Program-made: the position numbers and the translations under genes | Source: Calditrichia bacterium | GTDB taxonomy: Bacteria > Calditrichota > Calditrichia > Calditrichales > Calditrichaceae | DNA length: 64,000 bases | Direction: 5' to 3' | NCBI GenBank assembly: GCA_026983775.1 | Contig: JALSTK010000062.1 | Coordinates: forward strand, 1 to 64,000 | Shown: positions 37,959 to 47,345 of the stretch, piece after piece | Layout of the letters: the number at the start of each line of letters is the position of its first letter | How positions within the stretch are numbered: the first letter of the stretch is position 1 | Notes under the pieces: generated by a model | What the model saw: only the letters and a program-made list of their open reading frames with translations | Database searches by the model: none | Told to the model about the DNA's origin: nothing

Positions 37959-39093
37959 CACTGTTTTCTTCCTGGTATTGGATGGAAAGCAGTGCCGTTT
38001 CACAGCCTACAAGCACCCTGTGATTTCCAGCGAATCGAAAGGCGGACGGCAAATATCGCCGGTCCCCGAGGTCTATCTGATCCCGCAAATTTCCATCCTT
38101 ACTATGAAATAGAGAAACCCGGGCCCTCGTGTAAAAGAGACGTCCGGATTTATAACCGGCCTTCCCCTGAATGATGCCGATCGTTTTTGCTCCGTCAAAA
38201 ATGATATCATCAAAAATGAAATTCTTATCCGCTACTTTTTGAACCCAGCGGGATTTGACTGCTTGCAGACTAAATGATAGAACCTGTTGTTTTTGCTGAA
38301 CTACAAAGTTTGAATCATTTAAAAAGATAATTTTTCGAAAACCAATATCTTTTTGCCAGACCTTTGAGCCCATGTTGTCGAAGATCATTGATCGGGGGGC
38401 CAAACCGGGTACGGTTGCGTTATGCAGCATCAATGCCAGATATTTCCCATCCGGACTGAAGGCGGCCTGCAGCGCCTGCATTTCTGCCAATGGAACCCGT
38501 TTTAAAATTCGGCCTTTGTTATTGAGGATTACATACATGGTTTTAAAACCTGCCAATCGGCCGGAACGGGGATAAGATAGAACAACCATGAGCCTATTAT
38601 GAGCCATAGCGGCAAAATAGGTATTCTCATAGGTAAAAATATAGTCTTCAACGAGCGATTTTTGCCAAAGTCGTTGTCCCTTAAAATTATAAGCCGTCAT
38701 TTTTCCGCCGATATCTATGAGGTAGATCTGCCGATCTACCTTGTTTAATAAAGGTTTGGGAACCGGAAGGTCTATATTCCAGGAGAGATAAATTGACGCC
38801 CGCCGAATTCCCCGTTTCTCCGTTAGAATATAATCAATCCTATTCCGATGGGGTTGGACGATGAAAAAATACTGTCCTGTTTCTGCCTTGAAGATCAAAT
38901 CCGGTGAAGAAGCTTTTATCTCCTCCACCCCTTTAATCCGGCCGTTGATCAGGGGCAAAGGAGACGAGCTCATCAGCCAACGGGAGACCGGTACGGAAAA
39001 AGATCTTACTGAGACTGCCTTTTGCGGAGGATTACCGGATAGAGCGACTATCGGAACCAACGTTAAAAACATAATGAAGTTTTTGAACTGCAT
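37948..39093 (-). CDS. Exported beta-propeller-like protein of unknown function
   Basis: 381 aa. Signal peptide about 1-20 (MQFKNFIMFLTLVPIVALSG). The remainder contains repeating strands typical of PQQ- or WD-like propellers (IYLIDIGGKMTAYNFKGQRL, AAFSPDGKYLALML, MIFDNMGSKVWQKDIG). No sorting module and no lipobox, so it is probably periplasmic. It lies 13 nt after the LpxH-like gene and overlaps the start of the M23 gene by 11 nt, pointing to translational coupling and a shared function at the envelope. The SD GGCGGAG precedes the ATG. The ligand is not identifiable. Confidence 0.72.
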   Translation of the reverse strand: MQFKNFIMFLTLVPIVALSGNPPQKAVSVRSFSVPVSRWLMSSSPLPLINGRIKGVEEIKASSPDLIFKAETGQYFFIVQPHRNRIDYILTEKRGIRRASIYLSWNIDLPVPKPLLNKVDRQIYLIDIGGKMTAYNFKGQRLWQKSLVEDYIFTYENTYFAAMAHNRLMVVLSYPRSGRLAGFKTMYVILNNKGRILKRVPLAEMQALQAAFSPDGKYLALMLHNATVPGLAPRSMIFDNMGSKVWQKDIGFRKIIFLNDSNFVVQQKQQVLSFSLQAVKSRWVQKVADKNFIFDDIIFDGAKTIGIIQGKAGYKSGRLFYTRARVSLFHSKDGNLRDQIDLGDRRYLPSAFRFAGNHRVLVGCETALLSIQYQEENSDEN

Positions 39094-39106
39094 GCGGCTC
39101 TCCGCC

Positions 39107-39844
39107 TTATTTTTCTTTTAAAGGGTAATATTCCAATTGCAACATTTTCCCATCAAAAACGGCATAAGAAAATTTATCGATCCAGTCTCCCAGGTTGATA
39201 TACTTATGGCCGTCTATTTCATGTACCAGGGGATTATGGCGGTGCCCCATCAATACATAATCGAATCCTTCCTTAAACTTTTGCCGCGCAAAATCAAAAT
39301 AATCCTGCTCATCGCGCTTCCAATTAAGTTGATTCGTATATTTTCTACTGGAGCCGGAAATGATTCGAGCCAGCTTAAAACCCACATCAGGATGGATCCA
39401 GCCAAATAATCTTTGATTAAAACGATTACGTAAAATCCGCTTTAAAAACCGATAACCGGAATCCTTGCGGGCCAGTCCGTCCCCATGAAACAGATAAAAT
39501 TTCTTTCCTTCCAGCGTACAGGTATAGTCATCCAGATAGACAGGGATATCCAACTCCCGGGGAAAGAATGTCCCCAAAGCAAAATCGTGGTTTCCGGCCA
39601 GATAGACAATGTTCGTTCCCGCTTCGCGCATCTCTTTTAAAGCGATCAGGAAGCGAAAATAGACCCGGGGAATAACCGTTTTATATTCAAACCAGAAATC
39701 GAACAGATCCCCTACAATAAAAAGGTGTGTTGCCTGCCGAGAAATATCTTTTAAAAACCGTAAAATATGATCCTGTTTTTCGATTTCACGGGCATCCAAA
39801 ACCGTATCGATATGCAGATCGGAAATAAAAAACGCTTTAACCAT
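39107..39844 (-). CDS. lpxH: UDP-2,3-diacylglucosamine diphosphatase-like metallophosphatase
   Basis: 245 aa from ATG 39844 (AGAGGA upstream; the ORF can be read from 39862). All calcineurin-like metal motifs are present in order: DLH near residue 9, GDLFDFW around 45, GNHD around 88, HGD around 120 and GHRH around 195. The GDLFDFW form and the length (about 240 aa) match LpxH, which cleaves UDP-2,3-diacylglucosamine to lipid X in lipid A synthesis at the cytosolic membrane face. It implies an LPS-bearing outer membrane, consistent with the receptors here. The LpxH family contains paralogues of other function, so the exact substrate is likely but not proven. Confidence 0.85.
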   Translation of the reverse strand: MVKAFFISDLHIDTVLDAREIEKQDHILRFLKDISRQATHLFIVGDLFDFWFEYKTVIPRVYFRFLIALKEMREAGTNIVYLAGNHDFALGTFFPRELDIPVYLDDYTCTLEGKKFYLFHGDGLARKDSGYRFLKRILRNRFNQRLFGWIHPDVGFKLARIISGSSRKYTNQLNWKRDEQDYFDFARQKFKEGFDYVLMGHRHNPLVHEIDGHKYINLGDWIDKFSYAVFDGKMLQLEYYPLKEK

Positions 39845-40154
39845 GGATTCCTCTGATTTCAATTAACCCGTCATCTGACGGACAAAAGCAAAATACACAT
39901 TTAGGGCTTTTTAAGCAATTCAGCCTGCGAAAACCATATATCTGACGATCATTCGCTTTCTGCTTTTAATAACCTCGTTTGTATCCATAAATGCTTTCTC
40001 TTAAATTCACGGTTAAGTAATCTCAGCCATGAAGGAATGACAAATGAAAATAAGGCAGAGTATCATTTTAGCCTTTTAAAACTACGTTTTTAGCACAGAG
40101 TTTGAGTTGTTTCACACATAAATTCAATTCTTTGTTTTTAATGAGGAGGGTATT
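39845..40154. promoter_or_regulatory. Divergent intergenic region between lpxH-like and DJ-1 genes
   Basis: This 310-bp AT-rich gap has a short perfect palindrome CCGTCA-TC-TGACGG at 39868-39881, about 24 nt upstream of the lpxH-like start, which could be an operator. The SD GAGGAGGG precedes the plus-strand ATG 40155. I see no small gene or RNA in it. Confidence 0.3.
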
Positions 40155-40703
40155 ATGTCCAGCGCGCTCGTTTTACTATCACCCGGATTTGAAGAGATCG
40201 AAGCGGTCACCATTATCGATTTGCTACGTCGCGGCGACATTGAGGTAACGGTTGCAGGGCTGCAAAAGGAATGGGTCGGCGGCTCGCATCATATAGCCAT
40301 CCGACCCGATGTATACTATCTGAATGTTAATCCGAATGATTTTGATTGGCTCATTTTACCCGGCGGGCAGCCCGGTACGAACCATTTAAAGGAAGATTCC
40401 CATGTATTGCAGTGGGTTAAGCAACGTTTCGGGTCAGAGAAAAAACTGGCCGCTATCTGTGCCGCTCCGACCGTTTTTGCAACAGCCGGTATTGCCGACG
40501 GATTGAAACTGACCAGCTACCCTTCCGAAAGAGAGATCTTTAAAAACAGCCGGTATCTGGAAGAATCTGTGGTGCGGGACGGAAACATTTTGACCAGTCG
40601 CGGGGTCGGTACGGCTATTGAATTCAGTCTGGCCCTCATCGCCGATCTGAAAGGTAAAGAAAAAGCCGATGAGGTAAGACGGCGTATTTTATACCGTGAA
40701 TAA
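40155..40703 (+). CDS. DJ-1/PfpI family protein (YajL-like)
   Basis: 182 aa, the normal length for the DJ-1/YajL branch. The nucleophile elbow AAICAAPT has Cys102 aligned with DJ-1 Cys106, and the helper Glu16 in GFEEIEAVT aligns with Glu18. The segment WLILPGGQPGTNHL is typical. These proteins act in the cytosol in protection against carbonyl and oxidative stress; glyoxalase or deglycase activity has been described but is debated. Strong SD GAGGAGGG. It converges with the RecQ gene, with only 5 nt between stop codons and no visible terminator. Confidence 0.9.
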   Translation: MSSALVLLSPGFEEIEAVTIIDLLRRGDIEVTVAGLQKEWVGGSHHIAIRPDVYYLNVNPNDFDWLILPGGQPGTNHLKEDSHVLQWVKQRFGSEKKLAAICAAPTVFATAGIADGLKLTSYPSEREIFKNSRYLEESVVRDGNILTSRGVGTAIEFSLALIADLKGKEKADEVRRRILYRE

Positions 40704-40708
40704 ACGGA

Positions 40709-42160
40709 TCAGCTTTCCCGCTTCTGGCTTAAGTCATTATCGCAGGCATGGCAACGCTCGGCATGGGGTAGACCGAAGTATTCATGGATAAAAGCCTTCC
40801 GACACGTGGATAGTTTGGCATATTGAAGCATTTTGTAGAGTTTCTGTTGTTCATTTTTCAGCTTGCGGTTTAAATAGTTCTGATCGGTCAGTTTTTGGGG
40901 CAAATGGGAAATAACCCGTATATTTTTACGGCCGATCGACCCTTCAATCACTCCCCAGCGATCGAATAAGGACAGAACCGTTTCCGCCCGGTAATCCCGA
41001 CGATTCTTAAAGGTCAATTGCTCTTTGAAATATTCCATCCCTTCCCCATTAACCCGATCCAGATCCGAGACCAGAAGCTGGTAAGCTCGATAGAAAAAGT
41101 CGGCCGATGGATTTCCCCATTTAATAAACTCCATCTGAATATTCAGATCCTGCTCGTCATAAAGCAATGTGCAAAGCGAGGGTAAGCCGTCTCGCCCGGC
41201 CCGGCCGATTTCCTGATAGTACGATTCCAGCGTGCCGGGAATCTGAGCATGGATTACAAAGCGAATATCTTCTTTGTCGATCCCCATGCCAAAGGCATTG
41301 GTGGCCAGTACCAATTGATTCTTACCGGACATAAAGGTATCCTGCACCTTTCGGCGCTGGCGGGTCTCCAGATCTCCGTGATATACCAAATGAGGGATTC
41401 CCTTGCGATGTAAAAGATCACTCATGCTGTGCAGGTCTTTGATCAGGGCAAAATAGACGATACCGCTGCCCGGGTGTTCTTTGATTATCTTAAGGATAGC
41501 GGCCAGCTTTTCATCTTCTCCCCAAAGAGACTGCACGGATAGAAAAAGATTTGAGCGTTCAATACCTTCGTGAAAAAGACGAACTTCACCGGTCTGTAAT
41601 CCCAATTGAAAAATAATATCTTTTTGTACATCCGGGGTAGCTGTCGCCGTTAAGGCAATGGTCAGCGGATTGCCCATCAGCCGGCGAAACTCCTTTAATC
41701 GCGTATAGTCGGGACGAAAATCATGGCCCCATTCACTGATACAATGCGCCTCGTCTACCGCCAACATGGAAACCGTTCGCTTCTGAATAATCTCAATAAA
41801 ATCCTTTTTACGAAAACGTTCGGGAGTTACATAAAGCAGTTTATACTTACCGTTTCGCACCTCATTATAACGCTTCTCCCGCTGGGTCCGCGTTAGCGAG
41901 GAATTTATAAAAGTAGCATCAATGCCCTTCTTACGTAAAGCATCCACCTGATCCTTCATCAAGGAAATCAGCGGGGAAATTACGAGAGTCAAATCGGGAA
42001 GCAACAAAGCCGGCAGCTGATATAAAATAGATTTACCGGAACCGGTAGGCATAATGATCAGGGCATGTTTTTCCTGTAAAATATGATCCACCATCTCTTT
42101 TTGCCGGCCACGAAAAGTCCGGTGTCCGAAATATTTCTGCAGGGCTTCTTCAGGTTTCAA
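40709..42160 (-). CDS. recQ: Short RecQ-family ATP-dependent DNA helicase
   Basis: 483 aa, TTG start at 42160 with AGGAGAG at good spacing; no in-frame ATG is near. Helicase motifs are complete: PTGSGKS (Walker A), DEAH followed by CISEWGHDFRPDY (aromatic-rich loop), TATAT (motif III) and QEIGRAGRDG (motif VI). A C-terminal RecQ zinc-type segment follows (CRKAFIHEYFG ... RCHACDND), but the fourth Cys expected in CxxCxxC is Asp. There is no HRDC domain, and the protein is shorter than E. coli RecQ (about 610 aa). It unwinds DNA 3'-5' in recombination and repair. It is divergent from the AMMECR1 gene across 168 bp. Confidence 0.9.
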   Translation of the reverse strand: MKPEEALQKYFGHRTFRGRQKEMVDHILQEKHALIIMPTGSGKSILYQLPALLLPDLTLVISPLISLMKDQVDALRKKGIDATFINSSLTRTQREKRYNEVRNGKYKLLYVTPERFRKKDFIEIIQKRTVSMLAVDEAHCISEWGHDFRPDYTRLKEFRRLMGNPLTIALTATATPDVQKDIIFQLGLQTGEVRLFHEGIERSNLFLSVQSLWGEDEKLAAILKIIKEHPGSGIVYFALIKDLHSMSDLLHRKGIPHLVYHGDLETRQRRKVQDTFMSGKNQLVLATNAFGMGIDKEDIRFVIHAQIPGTLESYYQEIGRAGRDGLPSLCTLLYDEQDLNIQMEFIKWGNPSADFFYRAYQLLVSDLDRVNGEGMEYFKEQLTFKNRRDYRAETVLSLFDRWGVIEGSIGRKNIRVISHLPQKLTDQNYLNRKLKNEQQKLYKMLQYAKLSTCRKAFIHEYFGLPHAERCHACDNDLSQKRES

Positions 42161-42328
42161 AAAATGTCTCTCCTGTTAACGTTTTTCCAACTTAAAACTA
42201 TGATCAACAAGAAACAAAAAAATTGCTCAAAAGCGGGGGTTTAATTGATCTATTGCGCTTTTATCAGAAAAACTTTCTTAACGGTAGCGGAAATCGTAAA
42301 TTAGTTAAACCTTATGAGGAGCTATGCA

Positions 42329-42895
42329 ATGGACTTTCAACTGAATGACGATGAAAAAAAATTTCTGTTACGTTTGGTGCGTACAACGATCTCCGACTTT
42401 TTAGAAGAACGACCTTTGCAGAAACAGAGTTACTTTTCCGAGACGCTCAAAACAAAGTGCGGAGCCTTTGTAACTCTGCATATACGGGGCCAATTGCGGG
42501 GCTGCATCGGATATGTAACGGCAATTAAACCCTTGCAGGAGGCTGTTGCCGATCTGGCCATTTCCGCAGCCTTTAATGATCCTCGTTTTCCACCGCTTCG
42601 GAAAACGGAATTCGATCAAATTGATATAGAAATTTCCGTTCTTACCCCCCTGCAAAAAGTTACCCATATTGATGAAATTCTTGTGGGACGGGACGGACTG
42701 GTCATTAAACAGGGAGTTTATCAGGGTTTACTTCTTCCTCAGGTAGCAACGGAATACGGATGGGATACGCTTACCTTCCTTCAGGAAACCTGCCATAAGG
42801 CGGGCCTTCCGGCCGATGCCTGGCAAGATGACCGTACGGAAATTTTCAGATTTCAGGCTCTTATTTTCAGTGAAAACGATTTCCCGGACTTATAG
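42329..42895 (+). CDS. AMMECR1-domain protein (AmmeMemoRadiSam system protein A-like)
   Basis: 188 aa from ATG 42329, which has GAGGAG at correct spacing; an upstream ATG at 42314 overlaps that SD. The AMMECR1 hallmark GQLRGCIGYV is present, together with AFNDPRFPPL and the central ISVLTPL strand. In many genomes this family occurs with a Memo-like and a radical SAM protein, but neither partner is in this window. The biochemical role of the family is not established; it is cytosolic. It is directly followed by a CDF transporter gene with no gap, suggesting coupling of expression. Confidence 0.88.
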   Translation: MDFQLNDDEKKFLLRLVRTTISDFLEERPLQKQSYFSETLKTKCGAFVTLHIRGQLRGCIGYVTAIKPLQEAVADLAISAAFNDPRFPPLRKTEFDQIDIEISVLTPLQKVTHIDEILVGRDGLVIKQGVYQGLLLPQVATEYGWDTLTFLQETCHKAGLPADAWQDDRTEIFRFQALIFSENDFPDL

Positions 42896-43804
42896 ATGGC
42901 TGAAAGCAAATCTTCCCGGATAAATCAGGTTAACCGAATTACCCACTGGAGTATTTTCTGGAACATTATCCTCAGTATATTCAAACTGACGGTCGGTTTT
43001 ATCGGTAAAAGTAATGCTTTGCTGGCCGACGGAGTCCATTCTTTTTCCGATCTGATTTCGGATTTTATTGTACTTGGCGGGGTTCGCATGGCGGAACGTC
43101 CCCAAGATCAGACCCATCATTACGGACATGGCAAATTTGAAACACTATCCGCTTTAATACTGGCCCTTTTTCTATTATTGGCCGCTCTGGCTATTTTGTA
43201 CGAAGGTGCTTTTTCGATCTATTCCTTTTATAAAGGACATTATCTGAGTTCCCCTTCGATGAGCGCTTTATTCATTGCCTTAATCGCAATCGTGATTAAA
43301 GAAATTCTTTTCCGCTACACAATTCGCATCGGAAAACAACAAAACAGCCCGGCCCTGGTTGCCAATGCCTGGCACCATCGTACGGATGCCTATTCATCTG
43401 TGGCTGCTTCAATCGGCATTGCCGGTGCCTTATTCCTGGGGCCTAAATGGCGAATTTTGGATCCTGTTGCCGCTATCTTAGTTAGCCTGCTGATTTTGCG
43501 CTTTGCCATTCCCTCTTTTAAAGATTCCCTGAACGAATTGTTGGAGGCCTCATTAGATTCGAAGACCAATCAACAAATATTGGATATCGCCGGAAAAGTC
43601 GCCGGCGTGCTGAATCCTCACAATTTGCATACCCGTAAGATCGGAAATTCTATTGCCATAGAAATGCATATCAATGTCCGACCTTCTCTGACTATTGTCG
43701 AGGCTCATGATATTTCTACTGCCCTGGAAAAAACGCTGAAAGAAAATTTCGGGGAAAATGCGTTCATATCCATCCATGTAGAGCCGGATGAGGCCGCGGA
43801 ATAA
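42896..43804 (+). CDS. Cation diffusion facilitator (CDF) family metal transporter
   Basis: 302 aa. Six predicted membrane segments are visible in the first 200 residues, with the metal-site motifs HSFSD (H-x3-D) in TM2 within LLADGVHSFSDLIS and HHRTD (H-x3-D) in TM5 within NAWHHRTDAYSSV. A cytosolic C-terminal ferredoxin-like domain (about 205-300) ends in ISIHVEPDE. These proteins export Zn, Fe or Mn by proton antiport across the inner membrane. The ATG follows the previous TAG immediately and has no clear SD, so translation is probably coupled. The H-x3-D pair does not settle which metal is carried. Confidence 0.9.
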   Translation: MAESKSSRINQVNRITHWSIFWNIILSIFKLTVGFIGKSNALLADGVHSFSDLISDFIVLGGVRMAERPQDQTHHYGHGKFETLSALILALFLLLAALAILYEGAFSIYSFYKGHYLSSPSMSALFIALIAIVIKEILFRYTIRIGKQQNSPALVANAWHHRTDAYSSVAASIGIAGALFLGPKWRILDPVAAILVSLLILRFAIPSFKDSLNELLEASLDSKTNQQILDIAGKVAGVLNPHNLHTRKIGNSIAIEMHINVRPSLTIVEAHDISTALEKTLKENFGENAFISIHVEPDEAAE

Positions 43805-43839
43805 GGGTTGGTCATGGCAGGATCCGTACTCCGATATTT

Positions 43840-44265
43840 TTAAGAGATTCCCAATCCATTTGGGCCTGTGGGCCAGCCGATATCCATATCCAAAGCCTGA
43901 TCAAGATTCACAAAAACAACCTGCTCGCTGTTGCCCGGTAAAGTATATTTCCAGTCTCCTTTTTCGTTGCGTACTACCGATCCCCACAGTTTACGCTTCC
44001 GTTTTGTGGAAAACACCTCCCAAAATACATATCCGAAGATTACCATTCTGCCCTGGATATAAAAGGCCGGGGCCCGTTGACCCACCTTAATTTCTATTTC
44101 ATAAACAGGCTGAGGACGATATTTATAGAGTTGCAGGCGTTGGATGAATAAATCGACATATAACTTGCCGTCGTACTCGATATCGTGTATGGAACGTTTT
44201 ACACCGCGTCCCAGAATGATATCATCCAGTACCTCTGTGATATCCCAATCATCATTAAAAAACAT
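43840..44265 (-). CDS. Hypothetical protein, 141 aa
   Basis: I do not recognise a family. The protein is soluble, mixed alpha/beta and rich in aromatic and charged residues (DDIILGRGVKRSIHDIEYDG, YRPQPVYEIEIKVGQRAP, VIFGYVFWEVFSTKRKRKLW), without signal peptide or membrane segment. It converges with the CDF gene (35-nt gap). A perfect 10-bp inverted repeat lies about 60 nt upstream (44327-44367). The start ATG 44265 has no strong SD. The opposite strand also has an open frame of 100 codons here, but it is rich in Pro, Cys and Arg and looks like a shadow. Confidence 0.6.
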   Translation of the reverse strand: MFFNDDWDITEVLDDIILGRGVKRSIHDIEYDGKLYVDLFIQRLQLYKYRPQPVYEIEIKVGQRAPAFYIQGRMVIFGYVFWEVFSTKRKRKLWGSVVRNEKGDWKYTLPGNSEQVVFVNLDQALDMDIGWPTGPNGLGIS

Positions 44266-44326
44266 AGAACCCGGACAGATTAAATAATGGCGAACCTAAC
44301 CACTATCTCAAACAGGTCAGGCAGGA

Positions 44327-44367
44327 AAGGTTGTATTTTAAACGTACGCCGGAATTCATACAACCTT
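44327..44367. promoter_or_regulatory. Inverted repeat upstream of the 141-aa hypothetical gene
   Basis: AAGGTTGTAT (44327-44336) and ATACAACCTT (44358-44367) form a perfect 10-bp inverted repeat with a 21-nt spacer, in the 167-bp gap between the amylase stop and the hypothetical gene. No T-tract follows on either strand, so it may be an operator or mRNA structure. Confidence 0.35.
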
Positions 44368-44412
44368 CTTCGAGCTCAATCTAAGCAATTTTCACTAAAA
44401 ATTCTATTCCGT

Positions 44413-44433
44413 TTAAAAAAAGCCCGCCGGGTT
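44413..44433 (-). terminator. Weak terminator at the end of the alpha-glucan operon
   Basis: On the minus strand, directly after the amylase stop codon, CCCGGCGGG is followed by CTTTTTTT. The stem is short (3-4 GC pairs) but the T-tract is good. Confidence 0.4.
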
Positions 44434-47330
44434 TAATGTAAGAGCAGCATCTTCCGTATCCGTACCTGACCTCCGACCTGTAATTGATAAAAATAAATAC
44501 CGCTGGCCAGACCCCGCGCATCGAATTTAACGTGATACTTTCCTCGTGGCTGATTGCGGTCCACGATCGTTCGCACCTTTTGCCCCAGAGAATTAAAGAC
44601 CGTTAACTGCACGCGGCAGAAACGGGGCAGCCGGTAGGTGATCACCGTGTAACGATTGTTCCCGGAAGCTGCCCTGCCATCCCCAAACGGATTGGGATAA
44701 TTTTGCGACAAAGAAAAGGTTTTAACAGGGCCGGTTGTGGAGAAAGGAAGAGCGTTGATCAAATCCTCATCCGGAGTGGTCAGCTTTTGATCGGTATAGA
44801 TATGAAATTCACCGGCATGTAATGCGATTGCAGCATGGACATCATTGATAATCAGGGTATCTCCCGTAAAATAATCGTACCAGTCGCCCGCATGCTGAAA
44901 AGACGGATCGATGGAAAGAGCACCGACCCCGAAATTGCCCACAATACTTGCATTAAGGGTCGCATAGGATATTTTGATGCGTTTAACGACTCCTGCCAGA
45001 GTCTGTTCAACGCTGGAATAGGGACTTCGGAACGCCTCATTTTCGGCCCGCAAATGAATTAAGGCCGCAAACGTTTTATAAAGTAATTTTCGTTTTGCAT
45101 CCTGCAGATAATCCCAACGGATCGGTTTGTTACCCACCCGTCCGTTGTATTCAATACTGTAATCATAACCCAGCTCTCCGAATTGCCAGATCATTTTAGG
45201 CCCGGGCAGAGTAAAAAAGAAAGCGGCAGCCATTTTCATGCGGTTTAGGGCCGTCGGTAATTCTTTAATATTATAAGCTCCGTTACTATTACCGTATTGC
45301 AGATTTTTATACATCAACCGTTCTTCGTCATGGCTTTCCATATAAGTAACCAGACCCGGAAGGGACCAGCCGCGCTCTTTGTAAAAACCCCAGCTAAAAT
45401 CCGATTTGTTGTTATCATGGTAACCCATAGTAGCTTCATTATAATTATAATTCATATTGCCCCACAGCATCATGCCATAATCGGCCAGAACCGTTTCCTC
45501 ACTGTTATCCGTGAAATGTTCTAAAATAACATAGGCCGCAGGATCGGTTTGCCAGATCCGATCGGCCATACGTTCTAAAATATGAATCCGGCTGGCATCA
45601 TAGGCCCCGCCGTCTCCCGGTTTGTTGGTAAATCCTTTGGTAAAATCAAACCGAAAACCATCCACTTTATATTGAGTCAGCCAGTAGCGATTAATGCGGT
45701 CGACTAAATTCTGCGTTGCCTTGCTTTCGTGGTTAAAATCGTAGAACCAATTGTAGGTGGGGTTAGGAGATTCCACATTATACCACGGGTTTTGCGGGGT
45801 CGGTTTCCCGTAAATACCTTCATTATAGAGGCGGACAAAGGGAGACTGGCCGGTGGAATGATTGAGCACCATATCCAGAATCACCGCTATACCCCGCTGG
45901 TGACAGGCATCGATGAAGCGCTTCAAATCATTTTTAGGACCATAATACTTATCCGGAGCAAAATAAAAGGAAGGATTGTAGCCCCAGCTCTCATTGCCTT
46001 CAAATTCATTGATCGGCATCAATTCAATGGCATTGACGCCCAGATTTTGCAAATAATCCAAAGAATCGATCAAGGTTTTGTAATCATGTTTGGCCACAAA
46101 GTCGCGGATCAATAATTCGTAAATAACCAGGTCCCTGGAGAGTGGGCGCTGATACGAAGTCGCCTGCCACTCAAACGGTTCCTGGGCTGTTTGAAATGTG
46201 GATACAATATAATCCGTCTTTCCCGAAGGATAGGGCTTTAGATTCGGATAAGTAGCGGGTTTAATGGCTGAGTCGTTCCAGGGGTCCAGAACTTTATCGG
46301 TATAAGGATCGGCAATGCGAATCTCACCGTCGACCAGATATTGGAAGGCATACTCTTCTCCGGGGGTAAGTCCCGTTAATGTAATCCAGTAGTGGGTGGT
46401 GTCCCGGTCGACGGAGTCTTTGTGCATCTGAAAAGCCTGGTCAATTTTCCAGTCGTTGAAATCTCCGATTACATAAACAAATTTTTTATGAGGCGCAAAA
46501 AGAGATAGGGTAACCTGTGTATCGCTATCATAATTGATACCGTCTTTTTCTCCAGCCGGCAAAGCGGAAAGATCGGGTGGAGCATTTACCATTATAAAAA
46601 CCGATTGGCTGTCAATGAGGCCTCCCGAACCATAAGCTATGCTGGTCAGCCAGTTATTCCCCTGTTGATTTGCATCCGGCCGGAACAGGTAGGATAAGGT
46701 ATCTCCACTTGTGACTGCTGTTTTCTGACCATTTACCTTTAGCACGATGGAATCGGCGGTAACCCCAATGGCCGCTGCCGTGGAAATAAAACTCAAAGTA
46801 TCTCCCGGATTCATAAAAACAGGGCTGCGCTGAGCATTCCCGTATTTTATATCGACTGCAGGGTTGATGATCACAGAAGTAATTCCGGGCTCATATAACG
46901 TATAAAAAATATCGGCGCCCCCTTCATCACGCCCGGTTTGGCTGCCATCCGCATTGCGAAAAACAAAAGCCAGTTTAAGAATCTTCTCGCCGCTATCCGT
47001 CAGACCGTAATAGATTCTGGGATAACCGAGAACCAATTTGTAAAGATCCGTATCCATTCGTTCTAATTTTGCTTTGGCAAGATTTTCATCCCAGGCGGCA
47101 ATCACATGTTTCCAGTCATGAGCATCCGTACTGTAATTGGTAATAACGCCGGTATGGGCATACACATCCCCCGTATAGCCCTGCAAACCTTTATCTCCCC
47201 GGTCGGCATGAAAATAAATAACAATACTGTCTTGCTCGGTGGCATAGGAGGGGGCAGTGGTAACCACCTGGGCACTGAGAAAATTAATCAGGACGACGCC
47301 TGCTAAAATGATCTTTACAATATATCTCAT
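44433..47330 (-). CDS. Secreted GH13 alpha-amylase-family enzyme with class II sorting module
   Basis: 965 aa. Signal peptide 1-20, Ig-like N-terminal regions, a CBM48-like E-set domain about 265-345 (FVYVIGDFNDWKID, YAFQYLVDGEIRIADPY), a GH13 catalytic barrel about 400-770 and a FlgD-like sorting module about 870-965 (NYPNPFGDG, VFNSLGQKVRTIVDR, ending RKMLLLH). Catalytic residues are in place: Asp562 in GFRFDF, Glu604 in VILEH and Asp668 in MESHDEE. It should cleave alpha-1,4 (or branch) linkages in starch or glycogen at the cell surface. It is the last gene of the sugar operon, 15 nt after the second GH13 gene. The exact GH13 subfamily cannot be fixed by eye. Confidence 0.92.
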   Translation of the reverse strand: MRYIVKIILAGVVLINFLSAQVVTTAPSYATEQDSIVIYFHADRGDKGLQGYTGDVYAHTGVITNYSTDAHDWKHVIAAWDENLAKAKLERMDTDLYKLVLGYPRIYYGLTDSGEKILKLAFVFRNADGSQTGRDEGGADIFYTLYEPGITSVIINPAVDIKYGNAQRSPVFMNPGDTLSFISTAAAIGVTADSIVLKVNGQKTAVTSGDTLSYLFRPDANQQGNNWLTSIAYGSGGLIDSQSVFIMVNAPPDLSALPAGEKDGINYDSDTQVTLSLFAPHKKFVYVIGDFNDWKIDQAFQMHKDSVDRDTTHYWITLTGLTPGEEYAFQYLVDGEIRIADPYTDKVLDPWNDSAIKPATYPNLKPYPSGKTDYIVSTFQTAQEPFEWQATSYQRPLSRDLVIYELLIRDFVAKHDYKTLIDSLDYLQNLGVNAIELMPINEFEGNESWGYNPSFYFAPDKYYGPKNDLKRFIDACHQRGIAVILDMVLNHSTGQSPFVRLYNEGIYGKPTPQNPWYNVESPNPTYNWFYDFNHESKATQNLVDRINRYWLTQYKVDGFRFDFTKGFTNKPGDGGAYDASRIHILERMADRIWQTDPAAYVILEHFTDNSEETVLADYGMMLWGNMNYNYNEATMGYHDNNKSDFSWGFYKERGWSLPGLVTYMESHDEERLMYKNLQYGNSNGAYNIKELPTALNRMKMAAAFFFTLPGPKMIWQFGELGYDYSIEYNGRVGNKPIRWDYLQDAKRKLLYKTFAALIHLRAENEAFRSPYSSVEQTLAGVVKRIKISYATLNASIVGNFGVGALSIDPSFQHAGDWYDYFTGDTLIINDVHAAIALHAGEFHIYTDQKLTTPDEDLINALPFSTTGPVKTFSLSQNYPNPFGDGRAASGNNRYTVITYRLPRFCRVQLTVFNSLGQKVRTIVDRNQPRGKYHVKFDARGLASGIYFYQLQVGGQVRIRKMLLLH

Positions 47331-47345
47331 AACTTCTCCTGAATT

